A stretch of 64,000 nucleotides of DNA from Colwellia sp. 39_35_sub15_T18 (lineage in GTDB: Bacteria; Pseudomonadota; Gammaproteobacteria; Enterobacterales; Alteromonadaceae), in NCBI GenBank assembly GCA_002162675.1, contig MAAE01000028.1:94464-158463 (forward strand), in the 5' to 3' direction. Positions 55,112 through 64,000 of the stretch are shown piece after piece. The notes under the pieces were generated by a model that had not been told where the DNA came from, made no database searches, and was given only the letters and a program-made list of their open reading frames with translations. Each line of letters starts with the position of its first letter. Position 1 is the stretch's first letter. A program made the position numbers and the translations under genes.

Positions 55112-58100
55112 TTATTCTGTAATTGACTGTTTTTCGTTTTTACTTTTACTCAGTAATATATAAAAAACAGGCGTGAATAAAAGACCAAATATAGTGACAC
55201 CTATCATACCAGAGAATACCGCATTACCCATAGCATGACGCATTTCTGAACCGGCTCCCGTTGCTAATACCAGCGGTACTACGCCGGCGGTAAAGGCAAA
55301 AGAAGTCATTAAGATAGGGCGTAGTCGCATACGACACGCTTCAATGATGGATTCTAGATGTGACAAGCCTTTTTCGTTTTGATCTTTAGCAAACTCCACC
55401 ATTAAAATAGCGTTTTTAGAGGCTAAAGCGACCAGCACAATCAAGGCTATTTGGGTAAATATATTGTTGTCTGAGCCCACTAACCAGACCCCCATTAATG
55501 CTGAAAAGATGGTCATGGGCACAATTAATATAATCGCTAAGGGTAAGCGTAAGCTTTCATATTGGGCCGCAAGTACCATAAACACTAACAACACCACTAA
55601 CGGAAAAACATAAACCATAGTGTTGCCTGCCAATATTTGTTGGTAGGTCACTTCAGTCCATTCATATTCAATGCCCTGCTCTAAGGTGTCAGCCAAAATT
55701 AATTCGATTGCCTTTTGGGCTTGATCTGAGCTGTAACCCGGTGCTGGACTACCATTAAGTTCAGCCGTTGGATAACCATTATAATGCATTACCCGATCGG
55801 GCCCCGTTGCGGGTGTTACCGTTAATACCGAGCCTAGCGGCACCATTTTACCTTGGCGATTACGCACTTTTAGGTTCAATATTTGCTCTGGATCTTGTCT
55901 AAATTCGGCATCCGCTTGCGCTTTCACTTGATAAGTACGGCCAAACAAGTTGAAGTCGTTAACATAAACAGAGCCTAAATAAATTTGTAGGGCATCAAAT
56001 ACGTCGTCTAAAGGAATGCCTTGAATAAGCGCTTGTTCGCGATCGATATCAATATCCATTTGCGGTACTTGAATACGAAAGCTTGAAAATAAGCCCATCA
56101 ATGCAGGATCTTGTTGGGCGTTATTAATGACCGCTTGTAAATTATTAAATAATACCTCAAAGCCTTTATTACCGCGGTCTTCAATTTGTAATTTGAAGCC
56201 ACCTGTGGTGCCTAGCCCTTGAATAGGAGGCGGTGGAAATACCGCAACAAAAGCGGCGTCAATGGCCATAAACTTTTGATTCAATTGCGCTGCTATCGCC
56301 GCTGCCGACATATTTGGGTCTTGTCTATCTTCAAAAGCATCAAGCGGAGTAAATACAATGGCACTGTTTGGGCTATTGGTAAAACCATTTACAGACAGCC
56401 CAGGAAAGGCAACCGTATGGGCAATACCCGGTATGGTGTGTGCTATTTTTTCCATTTGCTCAACCACCGCTTGCGTGCGATCTAAACTTGCCGCATCAGG
56501 TAGTTGCGCAATAGCCACTAAATACTGTTTGTCTTGCGCAGGGATGAAACCACCGGGCACTTTATCAAACAAGGTAATAGTGCCCCCCACTAAAGCAAGA
56601 TAAACAATACCGACCAGCATACTCATACGAATGAGTTTTTGGACTAGTTTTTGATAACCATTTGCGCCTTTGTCGAACACTTTATTAAAGGGGGCAAATA
56701 GCCATTTACCAAAGAGAGCATTAAGTAAAACCGTTAACTTATCAGGCTTACTGTCGTGCGACTTTAATAATAACGCTGACAATGCAGGCGACAAGGTTAA
56801 CGAGTTAAACGCTGAGATAAAGGTAGAAATAGTGATGGTTAAGGCAAACTGTTTATAAAATTCGCCTGATAAACCACTAATAAATGCCGTTGGGATAAAT
56901 ACCGCCCCTAAAACCAAGGCAATGGCAATAATAGGCCCTGTTACTTCACTCATAGCAACACGCGTTGCTTCTAATGGTGTCAGGCCTTTTTCAATATTAC
57001 GCTCAACATTTTCAACCACAACAATGGCATCGTCCACCACAATACCAATGGCAAGCACTAAACCGAATAACGATAAGGTATTGATTGAAATACCTAACCA
57101 TTGCATAACAGCGAAGGTACCAATTAAAGAAACAGGCACGGCAATCAAGGGAATAATAGAGGCTCGCCATGTTTGCAAAAACAAAATCACCACAATAACT
57201 ACTAAAACAATGGCTTCGAGCAACGTTTCGATAACAGCGTCAATAGAACCACGTACAAAGACGGTCGGATCATAAACAATGTCGTATTCAACGCCTGCGG
57301 GAAAGCTTGTTGATAAACGCGCCATGGTTGCACGTACTTGATCAGACAATTCTATGGCGTTAGAACCGGGGCGTTGGAAAATAGGCATGGCTAAGGCCGG
57401 TTGACCATCAAGCATAGCGCGTAATGAATAATTGTCTTGGCCTAACTCTAATCTTGCCACGTCTTTAAGGCGAGTAATTTGCCCTTGTTCGCCAATTTTT
57501 ATAATGACCTGTTCAAATTCTTCAATATTATTTAAACGACCTTTAACATTTAATAAAATTTGAAATTGATTATCGTTAGCGGCTGGCTGAGCACCTAAGC
57601 TACCCGCAGCCACTTGTTGATTTTGCGAGCGTAGAGCGGCAATAACATCATTCGCCGTGAGTTCGCGTGCCGATAACGCATCAGGATTTAGCCAAACACG
57701 CATGGCATATTGACCACCACCAAAAAGTTGTACATCACCGACGCCATCTAAACGGGTGAGTTGGTCTTTAATATACAAATCGGCATAGTTAGATAAATAC
57801 GTGGTATCGTGAGTTTTTTCCGGTGAAAAAAGATGCACCACCATGGTTAAGTTTGGTGATGATTTTTCAGCAACAACACCGAGTCGTTGCACTTCTTCGG
57901 GTAAGCGCGGTAAGGCACTGTTTACACGGTTTTGTACCTGCACTTGCGCTCTGTCTAAATCGGTTCCTAGCGCAAAGGTAACGGTAAGAGTCATGCGACC
58001 GTCACTGGTGGCTTGTGAAAACATATAAAGCATGTTTTCTGTACCGTTAATTTCTTGTTCTAATGGTGTCGCAACGGTTTGACCAATAACCGTAGGATTA

Positions 58101-58264
58101 GCACCCGGATAACTCGCCGTCACAATAACCGTTGGCGGTACAACTTCAGGGTATTCACTCACGGGTAATTGAAACAATGAAATGCCACCGCCAATGAGAA
58201 TAATTAACGACAACATAGCCGCAAAAATAGGTCGTTGGATGAAAAAGTATGAAAAATTCATCAA
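55112..58264 (-). CDS. RND efflux pump inner-membrane transporter, MexF/OqxB-like
   Basis: The protein has 1050 residues with twelve membrane helices and two large periplasmic loops. The start NFSYFFIQRPIFAAMLSLIIL and SEYPEVVPPTVIVTASYPGANP are characteristic of HAE1 transporters, and the proton-relay Asp pair is in VVDDAIVVVEN (about 400-410). It exports hydrophobic drugs or metabolites using the proton gradient. The adaptor gene is directly upstream (six bases). No outer-membrane channel gene follows, so a TolC from elsewhere must be used. It may start one Met later (58261). Confidence 0.95.
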   Translation of the reverse strand: MMNFSYFFIQRPIFAAMLSLIILIGGGISLFQLPVSEYPEVVPPTVIVTASYPGANPTVIGQTVATPLEQEINGTENMLYMFSQATSDGRMTLTVTFALGTDLDRAQVQVQNRVNSALPRLPEEVQRLGVVAEKSSPNLTMVVHLFSPEKTHDTTYLSNYADLYIKDQLTRLDGVGDVQLFGGGQYAMRVWLNPDALSARELTANDVIAALRSQNQQVAAGSLGAQPAANDNQFQILLNVKGRLNNIEEFEQVIIKIGEQGQITRLKDVARLELGQDNYSLRAMLDGQPALAMPIFQRPGSNAIELSDQVRATMARLSTSFPAGVEYDIVYDPTVFVRGSIDAVIETLLEAIVLVVIVVILFLQTWRASIIPLIAVPVSLIGTFAVMQWLGISINTLSLFGLVLAIGIVVDDAIVVVENVERNIEKGLTPLEATRVAMSEVTGPIIAIALVLGAVFIPTAFISGLSGEFYKQFALTITISTFISAFNSLTLSPALSALLLKSHDSKPDKLTVLLNALFGKWLFAPFNKVFDKGANGYQKLVQKLIRMSMLVGIVYLALVGGTITLFDKVPGGFIPAQDKQYLVAIAQLPDAASLDRTQAVVEQMEKIAHTIPGIAHTVAFPGLSVNGFTNSPNSAIVFTPLDAFEDRQDPNMSAAAIAAQLNQKFMAIDAAFVAVFPPPPIQGLGTTGGFKLQIEDRGNKGFEVLFNNLQAVINNAQQDPALMGLFSSFRIQVPQMDIDIDREQALIQGIPLDDVFDALQIYLGSVYVNDFNLFGRTYQVKAQADAEFRQDPEQILNLKVRNRQGKMVPLGSVLTVTPATGPDRVMHYNGYPTAELNGSPAPGYSSDQAQKAIELILADTLEQGIEYEWTEVTYQQILAGNTMVYVFPLVVLLVFMVLAAQYESLRLPLAIILIVPMTIFSALMGVWLVGSDNNIFTQIALIVLVALASKNAILMVEFAKDQNEKGLSHLESIIEACRMRLRPILMTSFAFTAGVVPLVLATGAGSEMRHAMGNAVFSGMIGVTIFGLLFTPVFYILLSKSKNEKQSITE

Positions 58265-58270
58265 TAACCC

Positions 58271-59440
58271 TTAGCGTTTTGCTAATAAAGTTTTAGCATC
58301 GACAGTACTTAAGGTAAAGGCAATACCATCACTATCAATAACAACATTATGGGGCTTAACTGGCATACCTGCGCCCACTCGCGCCGGGCCATTAACCGCA
58401 ATAATATCGCCTTTAGACAAGCCCGAGGTAATTGCCCGTAACTTGCCATAGCGCTCACCAACTTCCACAAGTTTATATTGCAAAATATTGTTTTCATCCA
58501 CGGTTAATACGAAACGATTTTTTAAATCGGTGCCAATAGCTTTACTTGGAATAATAATTTGTTCGGTAATGGCATTTGCCGCTAATTTAATACGGGCAAA
58601 AGAGCCAGTGCGTAACTGATGCTCAATATTCTCAAAGACAGCACGAACGCGTAATGTGCCCGTTGAAGGGTTAATACGGTTATCGATAAAGTTAAGATGA
58701 CCGGTGTAATGAAAATCTTTTTGTCCCACTTTTTGCATTACTACCTGTTGTTTGCTTTTGGCAGTAACCTTGTTGAAGGATTTATTCCAAGTGCGCTCGT
58801 CTATATCGAAATAAGCGTACATTTTTTGGTTTGAAACTATAGACGTCAACACGCTTTGGCCAGCAATAATGTTATTGCCTTTAGTGATATTCGCGCGAGA
58901 AATAATGCCATTAATTGGTGAACGAATTGAGGTGAACTCTAAATCTAACATGGCGGCCTCAAGTTGCGCTTGCAGCGCTGCTACTTGTGCTTCTCGTTGA
59001 CGCAATGTCGATTCACGAGACTCGGTTTGCTCTGTTGAAATAGCGTTACGTTCAGCTAAGCGTACTGCGCGTTTGGCTTCACTGTTTGCTTGGGCAAGCG
59101 CCGCTTTTGCACTATCAACTTGCGCCACTAAACTAGCAACAACCGCAGCAAAGGGTCGATTATCTAATTGAAATAACAAATCACCTTTAAAAACCCTATC
59201 ACCTTCTTGAAAAGCGATATGATCAATAACACCTGAAACTCTTGGCATTAAAGCCACTTCTTCAGGAGACTCAATACGCGTGGTATAGGTATGCCAGCTT
59301 TGCACAGGCTTAACTAGAACTTCAGCAACATCAATCGGTTGAATAAGCTGTTCAGTAGACGCTGGTGCTGCTTCTTCGCCACAGCCTGACAGTGCCATGG
59401 TTAATCCGAGTATGGTGGTAATGAAAAGATGTTTATACAT
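58271..59440 (-). CDS. RND efflux periplasmic adaptor lipoprotein, MexE-like
   Basis: The protein has 389 residues. A lipoprotein signal (MALSGC, Cys20) is followed by a barrel-sandwich/lipoyl segment (VSGVIDHIAFQEGDRVFKGDLLFQLDNRPF), an alpha-hairpin (about 82-165) and a beta-barrel domain. It links the inner-membrane pump to an outer-membrane channel. It is the first gene of the efflux unit and is divergent from a LysR regulator. Confidence 0.94.
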   Translation of the reverse strand: MYKHLFITTILGLTMALSGCGEEAAPASTEQLIQPIDVAEVLVKPVQSWHTYTTRIESPEEVALMPRVSGVIDHIAFQEGDRVFKGDLLFQLDNRPFAAVVASLVAQVDSAKAALAQANSEAKRAVRLAERNAISTEQTESRESTLRQREAQVAALQAQLEAAMLDLEFTSIRSPINGIISRANITKGNNIIAGQSVLTSIVSNQKMYAYFDIDERTWNKSFNKVTAKSKQQVVMQKVGQKDFHYTGHLNFIDNRINPSTGTLRVRAVFENIEHQLRTGSFARIKLAANAITEQIIIPSKAIGTDLKNRFVLTVDENNILQYKLVEVGERYGKLRAITSGLSKGDIIAVNGPARVGAGMPVKPHNVVIDSDGIAFTLSTVDAKTLLAKR

Positions 59441-59513
59441 TAGAGACTCCTTAAATAATGCTAGCGATCATACGGAACAAACATGTAGATAAAAAGCATG
59501 GTTTTTTACATTC

Positions 59514-59536
59514 ATTGGTGCCAAAATAACACCAAT
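59514..59536. promoter_or_regulatory. Candidate LysR operator between efflux operon and regulator
   Basis: ATTGGTG and CACCAAT are perfect 7-bp inverted arms with a nine-base spacer, in the 107-base gap between the divergent genes. The dyad contains the T-N11-A type spacing bound by LysR proteins. Confidence 0.6.
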
Positions 59537-59556
59537 AACGTTTTTAGGTGCACGAT

Positions 59557-60501
59557 ATGGATACAACAAGTCGACTACTATTACTGCTAGACGTAGTAGA
59601 AAGAGGCTCTTTTGCCAAAGCAGCGATATCACGCAACATAGATCGCTCAGTAATATCGAAACAAATAAGTCGGTTAGAAGATGAATTAGGAATTAGACTG
59701 CTCAATAGAACGACGCGCTCTTTTTCACTTACCGCGGCTGGCGCCGAAATGATAAAAAAAGCAGAGCAACTAAAAGAGCTTTTAGGTGATACCATTAGAT
59801 TGGCTGAAAATTACCATCAAGAACCCAGAGGAATTTTGAAAATTACCGCATCAGCCACTTTTGGACGCCGATTTTTACAACCAGTGATCAATGACTTTCA
59901 AAAGCGTTTCCCTCAAGTTGAAGTGGAATTACATCTAAACGATCAGCTTGTTGATATTGTTGCTGAAGGCTTTGATCTTGCCTTTAGAATAGGTGAGCCC
60001 AAAGACTCGTCATTAATCGCTCGTAAAATTGCCCGTAACCGATTGTTACTACTCGCCTCACCTGAGTTTATTGACACCTACGGCATGCCAGCCTCAATAG
60101 AAGAGTTGGCAAGTTACCCATCGGCAAGTTATTCAAGCCAATCAGTCAGAGTAGAAAGTATTCATTATTACAATGACCGCAATGAGAAATGTCAGCAAAA
60201 AACCCAGAGTACCTTCAGAGCAAATGATGGCGAAGTACTGTTAATGAAAGCGTTGTCGGGTACGGCCTATATTTTAGTTCCGGCATTTATTATTAGAAAT
60301 GAAGTGAAAGATGGCTCGCTAATTCCTTTATTACCTAAGCTAAAATTAATGGAACACGGTGCTATGTATGCTGTGTATCCACACCGCGACTTGCCCGTGC
60401 GAACCCGACTGTTTTTTGATGCGGTCAAAGAATATATAGGTAAGCAAATACCTGTATGGGAAAACTCCATTCCTAATTTCGATAAATTATATCAAGGCTG
60501 A
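59557..60501 (+). CDS. LysR-family regulator of the efflux operon
   Basis: The protein has 314 residues. The helix-turn-helix is at about 1-60 (SFAKAAISRNIDRSVISKQISRLEDELGIRLLNRTTRSFSLT), followed by a LysR effector domain with LHLNDQLVDIVAEGFDLAFRIGEPKDSSL, typical of the subgroup that regulates divergent genes. The ATG at 59557 has an AGG at a suitable distance; a GTG at 59548 is the alternative. Control of the adjacent pump is inferred from position and the shared palindrome. Confidence 0.88.
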   Translation: MDTTSRLLLLLDVVERGSFAKAAISRNIDRSVISKQISRLEDELGIRLLNRTTRSFSLTAAGAEMIKKAEQLKELLGDTIRLAENYHQEPRGILKITASATFGRRFLQPVINDFQKRFPQVEVELHLNDQLVDIVAEGFDLAFRIGEPKDSSLIARKIARNRLLLLASPEFIDTYGMPASIEELASYPSASYSSQSVRVESIHYYNDRNEKCQQKTQSTFRANDGEVLLMKALSGTAYILVPAFIIRNEVKDGSLIPLLPKLKLMEHGAMYAVYPHRDLPVRTRLFFDAVKEYIGKQIPVWENSIPNFDKLYQG

Positions 60502-60535
60502 ATTAATGGCCATAAAGCATGCGGAGTCATAAGGT

Positions 60536-60823
60536 TTACGGCAACTGCATTAGCCGTTCACTTCGCCATACTCTAATTATTTGAATACTAGTTTCATTCA
60601 ATAGGTAAATAATACGGAAAGGCGCATGAATTAACTCTCTAATTGATGACACCGCAAACTCTGGTACTTGTCTGCCAATCTCAGGGTTATCAGCTAATGT
60701 TTCAATATGGGAGATTATGTCTAAAATAAAATTCTCACCAACTTGTGGTACCTGCTGCTCGGTGTAATATGATCTTATATCTTCTAAATCACATATAGCA
60801 GACTCTGCAAATTCAATTTTCAC
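60536..60823 (-). CDS. ParE/RelE-family toxin
   Basis: The protein has 95 residues. The ParE pattern is clear: FAESAICDLEDIRSYYTEQQ, then FILDIISHIETLADNPEIGRQVPEF, the strand REL-IHAPFRIIYLL, and IRVWRSERL at the end. ParE toxins poison DNA gyrase, whereas RelE relatives cleave mRNA; this sequence resembles ParE more, but the target is unproven. The antitoxin gene ends two bases before it. Confidence 0.88.
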   Translation of the reverse strand: MKIEFAESAICDLEDIRSYYTEQQVPQVGENFILDIISHIETLADNPEIGRQVPEFAVSSIRELIHAPFRIIYLLNETSIQIIRVWRSERLMQLP

Positions 60824-60825
60824 CG

Positions 60826-61092
60826 CTATAAACCAAGCCTTTCTTTTACATCGCTAATATCTGATTTATTTCCTTCTTTAATATCTACCATGCCTTTGGC
60901 AACAGCTTTAATAAAAGCAAGTTCTTCGATGTTTTTTTCATAGTCATCAAGTCCTTGAACTACTGCTACACCTCGCCCCCGACTGGTGATTAATACTGGC
61001 CGATGTGAATCTTTAACGTGGTTAACTATCTTGCCTGGATTTATTTTAAGATCAGATAAAGGGATCACATCTTCTGAGAATTTTGGTTGCAT
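60826..61092 (-). CDS. Phd/YefM-family antitoxin
   Basis: The protein has 88 residues. The N-terminal Phd/YefM fold has IPLSDLKINPGKIVNHVKDSHRPVLITSRGRGVAVVQGLDDYE, which serves as DNA-binding and dimer domain; the C-terminal helix neutralises the toxin. The ATG at 61092 is preceded by AGAGG at five bases; a GTG six bases earlier would overlap that site. Such pairs usually repress their own promoter. Confidence 0.9.
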   Translation of the reverse strand: MQPKFSEDVIPLSDLKINPGKIVNHVKDSHRPVLITSRGRGVAVVQGLDDYEKNIEELAFIKAVAKGMVDIKEGNKSDISDVKERLGL

Positions 61093-61214
61093 AAACACCT
61101 CTGGAACTAACTTTAATGATACCAGCTTACCGCACCAGTTAAGGTTTACCTAGCAATGAAATGCTCAAACGTTAAACATATCAGCACTAAATACTCACAG
61201 GAGTGTCCGCACAG

Positions 61215-61242
61215 AATACTTACAAAGTACTTTGTAAGTATT
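61215..61242. repeat. Perfect 28-bp palindrome after the RidA gene
   Basis: AATACTTACAAAG, TA-centred, is followed by its exact complement CTTTGTAAGTATT. It lies ten bases beyond the ridA stop. No U-run follows on the minus strand, so it could be an RNA 3' stabiliser or a binding site rather than a terminator. Confidence 0.7.
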
Positions 61243-61251
61243 AAAGCCCTT

Positions 61252-61776
61252 TTATTTAGCGTTAATTACCGCCATACATTCCATTTCTAAATGGCCGTTT
61301 AACGCTACCCCGTTAACACCGAAGGCACTACGTGCAGGTTTATGATCCCCAAAGAACTCAACATACACTTCATTCATCGCTTGCCACTCACTCATATTGG
61401 CGAGAAAAACGGTGCATTTTACAATATTGTTGAGAGTAGCGCCTTGGTGTTGCAAGGTACGCCGAATGTTGATCATAGTTTGCCTAGTTTCCGCTTTTAT
61501 ACCGCCGGGAACCAAAGCCTTTGCTCCGGGTTTAATACCAATTTGTCCCGATAAATAGAGGGTATTACCTACTCTGACTGATTCTGAAAAAGGCAAGTTC
61601 ATAGCCTTATGTTGTGCAGAGCTGTAAAACTCTACTTCTGTTTGAACGCTGGTATTAGTTGACTTAATACTTGTTGGTTTTGGGTTAGTACCCGCTGCTG
61701 CCTGAGCTAACATAATGTAACCCGACAAACCAATAACTAAGCCTGCACATAAATATTTAATCGATGTAGTTTTCAT
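61252..61776 (-). CDS. Exported RidA-family protein
   Basis: The protein has 174 residues. A signal peptide (about 1-26, ending AQAAA) is followed by a RidA/YjgF trimer-forming domain (about 45-174) with FSESVRVGNTLYLSGQIG and CTVFLANMSEWQAMNEVYVEFFGDHKPARSAFGVNGVALNG. The family Arg (PARSAFGV) that contacts the imine substrate is present. Cytoplasmic RidA deaminates reactive enamines; a periplasmic form is unusual, so the real substrate is open. The ATG at 61776 has CGGAGA upstream. Confidence 0.88.
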   Translation of the reverse strand: MKTTSIKYLCAGLVIGLSGYIMLAQAAAGTNPKPTSIKSTNTSVQTEVEFYSSAQHKAMNLPFSESVRVGNTLYLSGQIGIKPGAKALVPGGIKAETRQTMINIRRTLQHQGATLNNIVKCTVFLANMSEWQAMNEVYVEFFGDHKPARSAFGVNGVALNGHLEMECMAVINAK

Positions 61777-61822
61777 AAATATCTCCGGTAATATCATTAA
61801 TTTAGGTTAAGTTGGGTTAAGG

Positions 61823-62998
61823 TTAAGCTGTCCTCAAGCTTGAGACTTGAGCAAAGACCCGTAAGAAATTTCCACCAAATACTTTTTCGCAATCGCTTGC
61901 ACTCAAGCCTCTAAAAAGAAGTAATGAGGCCAGCGTTGGAAAATCAACATAATCGGTAAGTACGGGTTTATAGTTGCCATCCATATCTGTGCCTATGGCA
62001 ACATGATCCACGCCAACATGCTCGACTAAACGAACAACCTGATTAGCAAAGTCGAGCAGGTTACGGCTATCAAAACCGCTGGGCCAAGCACCAATTAAAC
62101 CACCACTTGTGGTGATCATGCTGGCATGGTCTTTATTGAGAAAACGGGGGAAATTGACCTTGCCTAGTAAATTACTGTGGGAGACTATCACTGGTGAGCT
62201 GGAGTTAGATAAAGCATCTTCGCAGGTTTGCTGTGTTGCGTGCGCGAGGTCGACAATAATACCCAAACGGTTCATTTCTTTAACCACGTCCACCCCTAAC
62301 TTGGTAAGTCCACCATGAATAGCGGGGCCAGTCTGAATATCGCCAAGTGCATTAGAACTGTAATGGACAAGCCCAATAGCTCGAACTCCGGCATCGTAAG
62401 CTTCTGCTAACCTTTCCAAGCGGTGCTCGACAAAGTTTGCCCCTTCACAAGCAAAAATAGCCACGGGTTTATTCATTTTTTTGGCATTAATAATATCTTT
62501 TGCACTAAGTGCCTGACTTATTGAAGCGCCTTGCACCATTTTTTGTAGAATAGCTAGTTGACGCTTAAAGTCAGTGTAGGCTTCACCGGGTAAAAAATCT
62601 CGACTAGCGGCAATACCTTTTTTTGTTAGGCTCAGTATCGAAAGATCCGAAACCAATGAAAACAACGCGGCACTGACATGGCCTCGTGTCATATCGGCAA
62701 TACGCTTAGCTTCAAAACCGCCAGTCATCGATTTCATTTGCGGATCAATATTGTCAGCTCCGTTGAGGAAAAACCGACCGGGATGACTGTGTAAATCAAT
62801 GACTGTCGATTGTTTAATGACTTCTAAACCTGCTAGGCGGTATTGCTCTGGTATCTGCCATTTATTTTGGTCTGAACTATTTGGGCCTAGACTATTTTGA
62901 GGTGTGCTGGCATTTGAGCACCAACTGGTTGCGACACCCAGCGCAAGCGCACTACTGTGACTAATAAATTGACGTCGACTTAAGTTTATTTTTTTCAT
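61823..62998 (-). CDS. Tat-exported M19 (renal-type) dipeptidase
   Basis: The protein has 391 residues. The twin-arginine signal SRRQFI (about 7-12) precedes a hydrophobic stretch. The M19 metallopeptidase motifs are DLHSHP (first zinc site), CEGANFVEHR (bridging Glu), VDLAHATQQT, VSHSN and IGTDMDG. It should hydrolyse dipeptides, possibly with a D-residue at the C-terminal side, in the periplasm. Start and spacing (21 bases after the M20 peptidase) suggest one operon with it. Confidence 0.92.
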   Translation of the reverse strand: MKKINLSRRQFISHSSALALGVATSWCSNASTPQNSLGPNSSDQNKWQIPEQYRLAGLEVIKQSTVIDLHSHPGRFFLNGADNIDPQMKSMTGGFEAKRIADMTRGHVSAALFSLVSDLSILSLTKKGIAASRDFLPGEAYTDFKRQLAILQKMVQGASISQALSAKDIINAKKMNKPVAIFACEGANFVEHRLERLAEAYDAGVRAIGLVHYSSNALGDIQTGPAIHGGLTKLGVDVVKEMNRLGIIVDLAHATQQTCEDALSNSSSPVIVSHSNLLGKVNFPRFLNKDHASMITTSGGLIGAWPSGFDSRNLLDFANQVVRLVEHVGVDHVAIGTDMDGNYKPVLTDYVDFPTLASLLLFRGLSASDCEKVFGGNFLRVFAQVSSLRTA

Positions 62999-63019
62999 GA
63001 CTAACGCTTCCCTCGGTAT

Positions 63020-64000
63020 TTATTCATGGCTGCCATCACGGATCAACAAGCGGTAAAAACGTGTGGCATTAACCATGTTTTCTATACTCATTCGCTCATT
63101 GGTGCCGTGAAATCTTGGAATGTCTTGCGGAGTAATACTCATAGGATTAAATCGGTAAGAGTTCTCAGCAATAGCTTCGTAGCGACGACTGTCTGTTGCC
63201 GCAATGGTAATACCCGGAGCGACAACAATATTGCCATAAGTGCTTTGGGCGGCATGGACAATAGCCTTATACCCTAACGCTTTTGCGCTTGATACTCTTG
63301 AGGCATTACTACCACCAATTAATTTAACCTCAATACGTTCATCGTCAAGCACCGACTTTACATAATTCATCACCCCTTTAATGGAATCACGGGGGTGTAA
63401 ACGAAAATTTATTGTGCCTATAGCTTCAATAGCTAAAACATTTTCTTTGATACTTGCAGATAACATGGTTGGTGCAGTAGTCGTACGCAACATTGCATTA
63501 CTAAAAGCTTTACTTGCAAGTGAAGCATCAATTAAATCGCCAAACAACCAGCGGTTAGCAAATAACAGCCGCTGGCTAAACGGCATGTGGCGTGCAATAG
63601 CATCAAACATTTCACCACTAAGTCCGTCCAGAGTGCCTGGTATGGGTGCTGCCTGTAATTTTACTAATGCTTGGGCAAGAATACCAACAGCGGTTTCCTT
63701 GGGCGGCATTGAGCTATGACCGCCTTGTCCGTGAGCAACCAACTCAATGGTCATGGTACCTTTTTCGGCAAGATTGATATTCGCAACGGGTGGCGCTACC
63801 CCAGGGAAAAAGCCATCAAATAAGAATGAGCCCTCATCTAAAGTCCAAGCTAGATGAATGTCATCGCGGCTTAAGTTGTCGACAATAGCTTTTGTTCCTT
63901 TTATTCCACCAATTTCTTCATCGTGAGTCAAACTTAAATACACGCTACGATCTGGCTGAAAGCCTTCAGCTAGCAATAAACTCGTCGCTTCCATTAATGC
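63020..64000 (-). CDS. M20-family peptidase, 5' end beyond the window
   Basis: At least 324 residues are visible and the reading frame continues past the window edge, so the N-terminus with the first zinc site is missing. The SLTHDEEIGG segment (catalytic Glu pair) and the lid domain LAEKGTMTIELVAHGQGGHSSMP are present, together with the C-terminal zinc His in FHGTNERM. The lid block GGHSSMPP resembles carboxypeptidase S/PM20D1-like enzymes. It probably processes small peptides or N-acyl amino acids. Confidence 0.88.
   Translation of the reverse strand, partial: ALMEATSLLLAEGFQPDRSVYLSLTHDEEIGGIKGTKAIVDNLSRDDIHLAWTLDEGSFLFDGFFPGVAPPVANINLAEKGTMTIELVAHGQGGHSSMPPKETAVGILAQALVKLQAAPIPGTLDGLSGEMFDAIARHMPFSQRLLFANRWLFGDLIDASLASKAFSNAMLRTTTAPTMLSASIKENVLAIEAIGTINFRLHPRDSIKGVMNYVKSVLDDERIEVKLIGGSNASRVSSAKALGYKAIVHAAQSTYGNIVVAPGITIAATDSRRYEAIAENSYRFNPMSITPQDIPRFHGTNERMSIENMVNATRFYRLLIRDGSHE

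Noticed and set aside
1..64000. tRNA, rRNA, CRISPR array, prophage or intact insertion sequence
   Set aside because: Reading through the intergenic regions showed no cloverleaf, no rRNA-like segment, no regular repeat-spacer array and no transposase or integrase gene.

Overview
The window looks like chromosomal DNA of a marine gammaproteobacterium of the order Alteromonadales, most likely Colwellia, Thalassotalea or a close relative. This is inferred from the AT-rich coding style, the protein types, a complete type II secretion operon set in the hslR/hslO/pckA/envZ/ompR neighbourhood, and short intergenic repeats of the kind found in those genera. No tRNA, rRNA, CRISPR array, prophage or intact insertion sequence was seen. 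About 60 protein genes are supported, nearly all intact.

Layout. 1-9.8 kb: metJ, hemE (convergent), a membrane diguanylate cyclase, an acyl-CoA thioesterase, a secreted S1/P1-type nuclease, a glycosyltransferase, an FkpA-like lipoprotein isomerase, a WD40 lipoprotein with slyX, and a LysR regulator next to a truncated SRPBCC gene. 10-19 kb: a housekeeping block known from Enterobacteria (yheV, yheS, yheT, yheU, cysQ, nudE, yrfG), interrupted by a Sel1-repeat protein, a 43-residue membrane microprotein behind an FNR-type promoter, and a solitary very short flagellin-like gene. 19-25 kb: a nitrate uptake module (porin, nrtC-nrtB-nrtA and nasT). 25-37 kb: the type II secretion operon gspC to gspN. 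37-46 kb: hslR, then an inserted three-gene sensory set (outer-membrane barrel, periplasmic binding protein, hybrid histidine kinase), then hslO and pckA. 46-50.6 kb: a PEP-CTERM protein, envZ-ompR, a small exported protein and an MscS channel. 50.6-55 kb: a Fur-type iron set (porin, flavinylated FMN-binding protein, PepSY membrane protein) and a quinone-oxidoreductase-like enzyme. 55-60.5 kb: a MexEF-like RND efflux pump with a divergent LysR regulator. 60.5-64 kb: a ParE/Phd-type toxin-antitoxin pair and a dipeptide-handling cluster (exported RidA, Tat-exported M19 dipeptidase, M20 peptidase cut by the window end).

The best regulatory find is the leader of the nitrate transporter. A sigma-54 promoter (-24 GG, -12 GC) is followed by two 7-bp hairpins, each with a six-base loop carrying A at position 1 and G at position 4. 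This is the ANTAR-binding RNA signature. A perfect 19-bp terminator with nine U follows just before the nrtA ribosome site. The gene immediately upstream encodes the matching ANTAR protein NasT, itself behind a second sigma-54-type promoter. Nitrogen limitation (NtrC/RpoN) and nitrate (NasT antitermination) would thus jointly control uptake.

Several short repeat families are scattered through intergenic gaps: a roughly 35-140 bp MITE-like element with TTYACCAC-type ends (four copies), a 55-bp palindromic REP-like element (one full and two partial copies), a repeat shared by the metJ/hemE gap and the only large gap inside the secretion operon, and a 165-bp element just upstream of pckA.
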